DNA of 64,000 nucleotides from Rugalucina vietnamica (Eukaryota > Mollusca > Bivalvia > Lucinida > Lucinidae), in contig OZ024873.1 in NCBI GenBank assembly GCA_964017185.1, positions 45,122,760 to 45,186,759 of the forward strand. Direction: 5' to 3'. Position numbers and translations under genes: made by a program. Within the stretch, counting starts at the first letter, position 1; the number at the start of each line of letters is the position of its first letter. Positions 55,796-64,000 of the stretch are shown piece by piece. Below the pieces are notes generated by a model. The model had not been told where the DNA came from and searched no databases. It saw only the letters and a program-made list of their open reading frames with translations.

Positions 55796-56394
55796 GAAAC
55801 TGTTATGTACATTCCACTTAATCGTCAGATGCCATATGTCACATGTCACATCATCATTTGATGTTCAGGCAGATAATGACCACAGAGAATGTATTTTTCG
55901 CTAACACAGCCTTAAAATGTTTCAAATAAAATGTTAACATGAATCATACACATTTTATTCTGCATTTTATGGAAAAAAGAAAACTTAAAGTTACTTAATC
56001 TCCGCATAACTGCAGGCAGGTAAATAAGCACACTGTTGAAATAACTTCGATGCAAGACTTGCCATTATTTTGTTTCAAAATAAGCCGGTATTATATTACT
56101 GGTCTTCTAAAGCTGATCATTTACTGTGAATTAAAACGGCAAAAATATCATTTAAAAAATCCTTGCCGGCTAAAGTTAGGGAGAAAACTTGTTAATCCTC
56201 CGAACGGAGTCAGTCTTAACTTATAACTGATCAGATAAAAACTGAATTACTGCATTCATGGGTGGAATAAAGTATTGAAAGTCATTTTTTAACAGGAAAC
56301 GTTTTGATCACCATATTTGAGAACAAAATAATTGGATATATAATTATAGTTCGTCGCAATTCTAAATTTATCTCCGAGAACTTTGTGAGTGCTA
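55796..56394. other. No gene seen
   Basis: AT-rich spacer between the LINE and the next element; no coding exon supported. Confidence 0.35.
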
Positions 56395-57720
56395 ATACAA
56401 GTAAGCATGTACGTTTCTAAAAGAGATGCACATGAGCACGCACTGCTCGACTAGCATGTTGGTATTTTACAGGGTTTTTTTTTCTTCACAAAAATACCAT
56501 ATAAACCGCGTTAAAACATAACCTGAAATGGTCAAACACTATTTTGAAACGATTGGAACACTTAAATAGCATCGTCGTTGATAATTATGACATGTTTATA
56601 TTATCAGTTAAGAGCAATTCCGTGTAAAAACCAGCCAAATCCTTATGGGGGCTCGGCACGCATGGTCATGAATTTCCTTCATACTTTACGGATATATTAG
56701 GGACCACACAAAAACAGGTTTTTCAATGTTAGTTTTTTGAAAATATGCATGGTTGCCATGGTAACCACAATAGAAGATTAAGGGCTTCAAAACAGCATTT
56801 TTTGAGTGAAAATTGGCATTTTTTCAAACAAAACCTAGACATCACATAACTTGCTTTCTAAAATTTGAATGCATACAATGGTACAGATATACAAACTCAA
56901 AATTACTGTAACTTAGCATCTTAGTATAATGAACTGTCCTCTAGCTATGGTAGTTGTAAGGTGGGTGGGGTTTCCCATTTTTCAATTTTATCAAAAAAGT
57001 CATTTTTCAGCATATTTTGAGAACATGTAGAAAAAAATTGAGGTAAATTTAAGAGGCCTCACATAGTTGTCATGAAAGATCATTGTCAGCATGGCCAGTT
57101 AATGTAAAATCTTAGTGGGCACTTCATAAACAAAAATTTCAGAGACATCTAAATCTACCTACTAGGACGAGACCCCATAAAATTGTGTTTTTATAATATC
57201 GAGGTTAAAGAATGAGACTATCCAAATATTTTTGACTTAACACTAAATGAGAATTTTAAACAGTTATATAATGATATATAGCATCTAAAATACTTACAAA
57301 GCAATGATTAGTTGCATTTAAAGTGTTTAATGACAATGTAGAAGTACGCCACCCACTTAAATTAACATGGAAACTGGTACATTTTCAACCTGAAACAGAA
57401 GTTAGTACAAGTTAAATGTGATAAAATGCTATAGTCAAGAGACATATTGTATACTTAGTGCAAAACCAATCAATTGTTCACCCGTAAAACAATGGTTACC
57501 ATGGTAACACTTAGAACAAACATACATGGTCGCATCTTAAATAGCAATGGCAAATAGACTATATTGCTGGTAACTTCATACAATATATCAAACATCATTT
57601 TTTTGATTATTTTTATTGTGTAAATCATTAGCAAAATGTTAAAATACTCATAAATATGCTTTACTGTCTAAGGTACTCAATGACAGGATAACCTTACCCC
57701 ACCCAATTAATTAACATTAA

Positions 57721-60526
57721 GAGCAATTCTCTGTAACCACTTAAATTTTTTCACAGGGCCGTGGAACACATAATCACCGATTTTGCTGAAACTTATCTTG
57801 GTTATATAAACACAAACCTTTTTAATCAACACTCATTTGGTCCAATTTCATACCCGTTGCCATGGAAACGGCAAATGAATATTTTGGCTAAAAGTGTGTC
57901 CGAAAATCACTTAAACTGGGTATTTTCCAGCTGAAACAATCACTTTATACAAATTCAGATCCAACTTCTGGTCCCTATTTATGAATATATAACACATTCT
58001 GGTTAGAAATATAAAAAACAAGCATTGATTTGGAAAACCTCTGATTTTATCGTGGCCCTGCAAAGTGGGTGGGGTATCGAAGATTTGAAAAAAGTGATTT
58101 TGAAGCATTTTCAGGGACAATTCTCATAGTGAGTGCAGTCGGTTGCAGATATACGCACATATTTACGATATCCAACAGTGTTTTGTTAACCAAGTTCTGA
58201 ATAAACATGTTTGGAAAGTAAGGTCTGAATATGCGCAACTATAGCAACAATGAGGGTACTGTCACAAAAAGCAACTTTGTGAGTGTCTGTCATTTTGGTC
58301 TCATAGAATTCTAATAAGAGGACATAATTGGTTGTAAATTATTTGATATGTTGCAATTGAAACTACTCTTTAGAAAATTTTGCATATAATCTTCAGTGAC
58401 CTTCTAAAGGTCAAGGTCAAGGTCATAGAATAGAGAAAAATGGCACAAAATTGGCCTTTTCCCATGTTCAAGTTGATTTATGCATAACTGAGACTCAAAT
58501 TTCTTACTTACTTTATTGGATATTTATGCATTTTTGACCTTGACCTTGACACTTAAAAGGTAATTTAAGGCCAGCAGGTGGATTGTCTGAATGATATTGG
58601 ACTTTGCAACTCATATTTAAATGTAAGAGCTTAATACGATAAAAATAAACACTTTAATTTGTTTACTTCTTCAACCAAAAACTTCATTTTACCCCCTGAA
58701 AAATTGAACTTTTCGTGACCTTGACCTTGACCTTGAAGTCACCTGGTGGACAAAAATATCTCAGCGTGAAAAAAGTCGTGATGATGTGCATAAATATTCA
58801 ATAAGGAAAAAATACTTGAGCCTTAATTATGGCCAAATCAACTATAACATGAGCAAAAAAAGCCAATTTTGTGTTATCTTTCTCTAACGTGACCTTGACC
58901 TTGACTTTCCGAAGGTCACTTCAGATTCAGTGCCATATTTTCTTAACCTTTGTTTCATATACAACATATCTCAAGCTTTCAAAACAAATATTTAGGCAAT
59001 TTTGCACCAAACTCTTTGAAAAATAACAAAATACTGGTAAGAAAATGCCCGTTTAAACCATTTTCTTGCATTTTTGACCTTGACCTTGACCCTTAAAAGG
59101 TAATTTAAGGCCAGCAGGTGGATTGTCTGAATGATATTGAACCTAGCAACACATATTAAAATGAAAAAGCTTAATAAGATAAAAAATTAACACTTTAATT
59201 TGTTTGCTTCTTCAACAAAAAACTTCATTTTACCCCCTGAAAAATTGAACTTTTCATGACCTTGACCTTGAAGTCACCTGGTGGACAAAAATATCTCAGC
59301 GTGAAAAACATCGTGGTGATGTGCATAAATATTCAATAAGGAAAAAAGCTTGAGCCTAAATTATGGACAAATCAACTATAACATGAGCAAAAAAAGCCAA
59401 TTTTTGTTATCTTTCTCTAACGTGACCTTGACCTTGACTTTCTGAAGGTCACTGTAGATTCAATGCCATATTTTCTTAACCTTTGTTTCATATACAACAT
59501 ATCTCAAGCTTTCAAAACAAATATTAAGGAAATTTTGAAACATAACAAAATACTGGTAAGAAAATGCCAATTTAAGCCATTTTCTTGCATTTTTGACCTT
59601 GACCCTTAAAAGGTTATTTAAGGTCAGCAGGAGGATTGTCTGAATGATATTTGACCTTGACCTTGAAGTCACCTGGTGGACAAAAATATCTCAACATGAA
59701 ATACTTTGTTGTGATATGCATGAATATTCAATAAAGTAAGAAATTTGAGCCTCAATTATGCATAAATCAACTTGAACATGGGAATAGGCCAATTTTGTGC
59801 CATTTTTCTCTATTCTATGACCTTGACCTTGACCTTTAGAAGGTTACTGAAAATTATATGCAATATTTTCTAAAGAGTAATTTCAATTGCAACATATCAA
59901 ATAATTTACAATCAATTATGTCCTCTTATTAGAATTCCATGAGACCAAAATGACAGACACTCACAAATTTGCGTTTTGTGACAGTACCATCATTGTTGCT
60001 ATGGTTACGCATATTCAGACCTAACTTCCCAAACATGTCTTTTCAGAACTTGGTTAACAAAACACTGTTGGATATCGTAAATAAGCGCGTATATCTGCAA
60101 CCGACCGCACTCACTATGAAAATAGTCCCTGAAAATGCTTCAAAATCACATTTTTCAAATCTTCGAAACCCCACCCACTTTGCAGGGCCACGATAAAATC
60201 AGAGGTTTTCCAAATCAATGTTTGTTTTTTGTATTTCTAACCAGAATGTTTTATATATTCATAAATAGGGACCAGAAGCTGGATCTGAATTTGTATAAAG
60301 TAATTGTTTCAGCTGGAAAATACCCAGTTTAAGTGATTTTCGGACACACATTTTGCCAAAATATTCATTTGCCGTTTCCATGGCAACGGGTATGAAATTG
60401 GACCAAATGAGTGTTGATTAAAAAGTTTTGTGTTTAAATAACCCAGATAGGAAAGTTTCAGAAAAATCGGTGATAATGCATTCCACGGCCCTGTGAAAAA
60501 ATTAAAGTGGTTACAGAGAATTGCTC
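57721..60526. mobile_element. Inner element with the same termini
   Basis: GAGCAATTCTCTGTAACC at the left and GGTTACAGAGAATTGCTC at the right, each with TTAA outside (57717-57720, 60527-60530). Its ends are the outer element's first nine bases (GAGCAATTC), giving a nested symmetric structure. Confidence 0.75.
58480..59740 (+). repeat. Direct-repeat core rich in GACCTTGACC
   Basis: About 2.4 copies of a unit of ~530 bp: TTTGACCTTGACCTTGACnC, TTAAAAGGTAATTTAAGGCC, AGCAGGTGGATTGTCTGAAT recur at about 58535, 59074 and 59594. The last copy is shortened. Confidence 0.85.
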
Positions 60527-61749
60527 TTAATGTTAATTAAGTGGGTGGGGTAAGGTTATCCTGTCATTGAGAACCTTAGACAGTAAAGCATATTTATGAG
60601 TATTTTAACATTTTGCTATTGATTTACAACATAAAATAATAAAAAAAAATGATGTTTGATATATTGTATGAAGTTACCAGCAATGAAGTCTATTTACCAT
60701 TGCTATTTAAGATGCGACCATGTATGTTTGTTCTAAGTGTTACCATGGTAACCATTGTTTTACTGGTGAACAATTCATTGGTTTTGCACTAAATATACAA
60801 TATGTCTCTTGACTATAGCATTTTATCACATTTTACTTGTAATAATTTCTGTTTCAGGTTGAAAATGTACCAGTTTCCATGTTAATTTAAGTGGGTGGGG
60901 TACTTCTACATTGTCATTAAACACTTTAAATACAATAAATCATTGCTTTATTAGTATTTTTAGATGCTATATATCATTATATAACTGTTTAAAATTCTCA
61001 TTTAGTGTTAAGTCAAAAATATTTGGATAGCCCCATTCTTTAACCTTGATATTATAAAAACACAATTCTATGGGGTCTCGTCCTAGTAGGTAGATTTAGA
61101 TGTCTCTGAAATTTTTGTTTATGAAGTGCCCACTAAGATTTTATATTAACTGGCCATGCTGACAATGATCTTTCATGACAACTATGTGAGGCCTCTTAAA
61201 TTTACCTCATTTTTTTCTTCATGTTCTCAAAATATGCTGAAAAATGACTTTTTTGATAAAATTGAAAAATGGGAAACCCCACCCACCTTACAACTACCAT
61301 AGCTAAAAGACAGTTCATTATACTAAGATGCTAAGTTACAGTAATTTTGAGTATGTATATCTGTACCACTGTATGCATTCAAAATTAAGATACCAAGTTA
61401 GGTGATGTCTAGGTTGTGTTTGAAAAAGTGCCAATTTTTACTCAAAAAATGCTGTTTTGAAGCCCAAAACCTTCTAGTGTGGTTTCCATGGCAACCATGC
61501 ATATTTTCAAAAAACGAAGGGAAGTTTCAAAACATCGTTTTTGACCCTCTATCCGAAAATCAGGTTTTTGTTAAAATTTGTGACTATGCGTGGCCACACT
61601 TTGGTTGGTTTTTACTCTTTACTCTGGAATTGCTCTTAAAATGTGTTGTTTTGGTTTGAAGTGTGCGCTTATTAGAAAGATATTTTGTTACCTTAACATT
61701 AAATCATTTTGAAAAGTTAAGCGCACTGTGCACTAGAACGAATACGGTA

Positions 61750-62007
61750 TTTCATACCTTTTATTGATTTCAATTATAAAAAATGATTTCAAATACACTA
61801 ATAAAATATTCATTCGTCGCCGTCGCTGCTGTCGTCGGAAGACAGAATAATGGTTTGACTCCTGCTTCGACTTATTGTCGATATGGTTGTGTTTGAAAAC
61901 CCATAATATTGCATGATATGACGCATAAAAGGAACAAAAAAGCAAGAAAATCATGTTCTCCGTGCGATTACTTTTGATAAGATAAAATGTGCATTATATT
62001 TTATATA
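61750..62007. other. No gene seen
   Basis: AT-rich; a 73-codon minus-strand frame has no support. Confidence 0.35.
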
Positions 62008-62112
62008 ATAATAATAATAATAATGATAATAACATTTAAGTTATCTACTACTGTGGGATTCGAAGGGACCCCCGAATTACAAACCAGGTGCTGTAACCAC
62101 TGAGTTGTGGCT
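62008..62112 (-). repeat. (ATA)n and a minus-strand tRNA-like fragment
   Basis: A short ATA/ATG microsatellite (62008-62030), then on the minus strand CAACTCAGTGGTTACAGCA (A box) and CCTTCGAATCCCAC (B box) at tRNA spacing. Reads as a SINE head; the acceptor stem does not pair. Confidence 0.55.
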
Positions 62113-62491
62113 CTTGTGATAGGCAATGTAGTTAGTTGGCACATTCTTCACGTACTTTATCGAGTCTTAACGACAGTGCCGAATCACTGGCGATTATTTT
62201 ATTATACTGCGTCTTTTACTTTAAAGAATGCATAAAGTTTTGAACAGTTGTGTCGGCATTCTTTTGAATTCTCATAGTGAATGCAGCGTAGTTGGTTATT
62301 ACTCAAGACAGCTGCGTGACATGGATGTGTATCTTCTTTACTTTTCGCAAAAAATGTGGCATGTCTCCTTAACCCATATTTGACGTATGGATTTTCCCAT
62401 CATTATCATTTGGGTGAGTCCACTTTCATTTTTAAAGGGACGCAGGAATGGTTTTAAAATTATATTCCCTTATTCAATGAATTTTCTTTAA

Positions 62492-62558
62492 GCAAACAGA
62501 ATAGCCCCAGATGGGACGCCTCGTTCTGCGGCGTCACATCTGGGGCTATACTGTTTGC
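62492..62558. repeat. Hairpin, 67 bp
   Basis: GCAAACAGAATAGCCCCAGA and TGGGACGCC pair with GGCGTCACA and TCTGGGGCTATACTGTTTGC around TCGTTCTGC. 29-bp stem with about three mismatches. Confidence 0.85.
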
Positions 62559-62785
62559 GTATGTCCCACAAAAAGGACGCCAGGCTTAAATGAGCTAAAG
62601 CAAGAGTTTCATTTTTATCAAGAATTGTACTTCCTATAGAAATAATTCCTCAAATGTTCATGCAATCCACGGTTGTAACAAAGTAAAAAGTAAGCATAAC
62701 CATTTTCATTTGAAAAAAAAAAAAAAAACATAGCCAACTAACACACAAAAACTAAAATAACCTAATTGATTTTACGTTTGTAAAG

Positions 62786-63008
62786 CCTCACTCCACTACA
62801 ACTACTTTTTGGAGCGATAAACGATCCCAGGATGCTAATGTCATTGGCGAGAACCGGAATGGAAAAACTTGGTGGTTTAATTGCCAGTGGCGCGACAACT
62901 TTATATGAGAAATATGGCCAAGGACCCGTTAATATACTGAAAAACAGATTCAACCACATAGCTGAAGGGTATCACTTTATTAGCAACAGTTTCAAGAAGG
63001 GGTTTTGG
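62786..63008 (+). CDS. Unknown plus-strand gene, first exon in window
   Basis: Acceptor GTTTGTAAAG, donor GTAAGGAC after TTTTGG. Frame open throughout; entry phase leaves one base (C) to complete an upstream codon. Confidence 0.65.
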
Positions 63009-64000
63009 GTAAGGACGTTCACACTTTTAGATTGCGAATTAGCTTCAGTTTAATTGAAAGTGGTGTTTGGAAACTTCAAGTGTTACATTTACGCAATGCA
63101 AATGCATAATGCACATGTATTTTAGACACTGCGCCTCATTTTTCGGACAATAAAAAATGATACCCAAATAGCAATCGGTTTTTAATGATATAAAATGCCT
63201 AAACTTTTCCGATTACTCAGACAGAGTAATTCTGATGTATAGAGCCATTGTATCCGTATTGGTCCGATTAGAGGTTTTCAATCTTTGTTTTCAGTCTGCG
63301 TTCAATGGTTTGAAAAATGCTTTTAATGCATTCAAAAACTGGGGACAGTGAGCCATTGGTTGGTTGAGAGATTTCGGTAGAGACTGGGTAGACGTCTTCA
63401 CCGGACGCCGAAGGAGGTGAGACGACCATGGCCTGGATGAAGTCAGTGATTTGTGGGCGGAGCGTGAGAAGAGAGACGATACGGAGGATGTGGATATTGA
63501 AGAGGCGCTTCGTGGTTATGTATCTCGTAACAAGAGGGCGGTAGAAGAAACGGTGACGTTGACGCTCGCACAGAAGGCGTGTATAGAAGGAAATTGTCTA
63601 GTCTGTACCCCGTTTCTCAATGCTACGAATCCAGGCGCTGACATGATTGACATATGGCGCGAAAGTAAGTCCTTGCTTAAGTTCTTTACATCTTTTAGTG
63701 TTCTTTTAAAGTAACAAAATAGTCGACTTCAAAATTTATACTCTGGTGCGAATTCTTATTATACGGCAACTTATTTGCTATGACAGTTATTTTAAGCCTT
63801 ATATGAAAAATTAGGTGTCATCACATGGTGGTTTTGAAAATTTAAATGTTTTGTAACAGAGATTTTTTTTCAAATGATTGCAATATTTACTCACAAGTTT
63901 GCGGGGCTGAAATCATTAACAAGAATCTTGCTTTGGAGAAAAGAATAGATCAAGTCAAGAAATTCTATAAAGTGCTCACCAGTACTACAAAAGATGTGCT
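62786..64000 (+). CDS. Unknown gene with RNKR processing-type site (partial)
   Basis: Four coding segments with matching phase: 62786-63008, 63295-63347, 63447-63664 and 63898 to the window end. The first opens in frame with LTPLQLLFGAINDPRMLMSL, so either an upstream exon exists or translation starts at an ATG near 62832. It continues GLIASGATTLYEKYGQG, amphipathic NGLKNAFNAFKNWG, acidic EREKRDDTEDVDIEEAL, then VSRNKRAVEETVTLTLAQKA. RNKR resembles a furin site, and C-I-E-G-N-C-L-V-C, NAT (sequon) and a later C-G suggest a secreted, disulfide-bonded mature part (inference). Family not recognised. If 63348-63446 is retained, two TGA codons interrupt the frame. Confidence 0.65.
63295..63347 (+). 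CDS. Unknown plus-strand gene, second segment
   Basis: Acceptor TTTGTTTTCAG is strong; SAFNGLKNAFNAFKNWG follows in phase 0. The end depends on whether GTGAGC at 63348 is used as a donor. Confidence 0.6.
63447..63664 (+). CDS. Unknown plus-strand gene, third segment
   Basis: Frame DLWAEREKRDDTEDVDIEEA through CLVCTPFLNATNPGADMIDI to donor GTAAGTCC in phase 1. It is in the same frame as 63295-63347 whether or not 63348-63446 is removed. Confidence 0.7.
63898..64000 (+). CDS. Unknown plus-strand gene, fourth exon (cut by window end)
   Basis: Acceptor TACTCACAAG; joined with one base it reads ICGAEIINKNLALEKRIDQV then KKFYKVLTSTTKDV, still open at 64000. Confidence 0.65.

Larger units (their letters stand above)
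56612..61635. mobile_element. 5.0-kb palindromic element, TTAA duplication
   Basis: Begins GAGCAATTCC and ends GGAATTGCTC; TTAA flanks at 56608-56611 and 61636-61639. The arms pair nearly end to end: 56612/61635, 57361/60886 and 57721/60526 all sum to 118247, so arms of about 1.87 kb have almost no net indels. The core (58480-59740) is direct repeats instead. The arms hold GTGGGTGGGG, GGTTACCATGGTAACC-like dyads and GTTTCCATGGCAAC. No protein frame. TTAA use recalls piggyBac or Kolobok; the family is unnamed here. Confidence 0.88.
56395..61749. mobile_element. CCGTATTCG-type element split by the 5-kb palindrome
   Basis: 56395-56607 and 61640-61749 together match 51075-51418: TTGGTATTTTA, CAAACACTATTTTG, ATGTGTTGTTTT, TTTTGAAAAGTTAAGCGCA and the right end GAACGAATACGG. 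The left terminus is decayed. The join at TTAA corresponds to an uninterrupted stretch in the other copy, so it serves as an empty-site control. Confidence 0.75.

Noticed and set aside
57911..60332. Paired frames with NHFFQIFDTPPTLQGHDKIR in inverse positions
   Set aside because: Mirror copies from the palindrome arms, with no catalytic motif.
63348..63420. Selenocysteine at the two TGA codons
   Set aside because: No Cys-like redox context, no SECIS seen in the window, and both TGAs lie in GTGAG contexts; splicing or decay is simpler.

Overview
The window is eukaryotic and most likely from a bivalve mollusc. It is AT-rich, its genes have many small exons and long introns, and most of the rest is repeats. 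The lineage call rests on repeat types I associate with molluscs (tRNA-derived SINEs, modules dense in GACCTTGACC, the GAGCCGC terminal-repeat family) and on a secreted Cu/Zn superoxide dismutase-like gene. No search was run, so species and repeat-family names are not claimed.

Three genes are supported by exon chains whose splice sites and reading phases agree. (1) Minus strand, 1811-8190: a five-exon secreted Cu/Zn SOD-like protein of 241 residues. One copper-ligand His is Lys and the usual active-site Arg position is Pro. (2) Minus strand, 37131-53276, 5' end not found: an eight-exon gene for a long, disordered, Ser/Pro- and acid-rich protein. It has a 23-base microexon, duplicated small 3' exons and a basic, cysteine-containing C terminus; I do not recognise the family. 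(3) Plus strand, 62786 to the right edge: a partial gene with a furin-like RNKR site and a 99-base segment that holds two in-frame TGA codons and is bounded by GT and AG.

Most of the rest is mobile or repetitive DNA. 2-5 kb: GACCTTGACC-type tandem repeat and a terminal-inverted-repeat (TIR) element. 6-7 kb: a 20-bp minisatellite. 9-10 kb: SINE-like sequence. 11.4-12.65 kb: a PIF/Harbinger-like deletion derivative. 13-15.2 kb: hairpins and TIR elements. 16.8-21.2 kb: a 4.4-kb element with inverted ends around a satellite core. 21.4-32.4 kb: a 27-bp minisatellite, interrupted by a miniature LTR retrotransposon, a 1.6-kb foldback element and hairpin insertions. 33.6-36.1 kb: further TIR elements. 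45.1-46.8 kb: a Harbinger-type element with TAA target duplications. 48.5-48.9 kb: a second miniature LTR retrotransposon. 49-51 kb: a TAGGG-rich minisatellite. 53.5-55.8 kb: a 5'-truncated LINE. 56.6-61.6 kb: a 5.0-kb near-perfect palindrome inserted at TTAA inside another element.

The observation I rate highest is the 0.6-kb LTR element at 23340-23942. Each LTR carries a TATA box and then a tRNA-like segment with A box, B box and a T7 run, so it looks like an RNA polymerase III unit inside an LTR. The primer-binding site fits tRNA-Pro and the target duplication is ATCT. The layout recalls plant Cassandra elements, which carry 5S rRNA in their LTRs.
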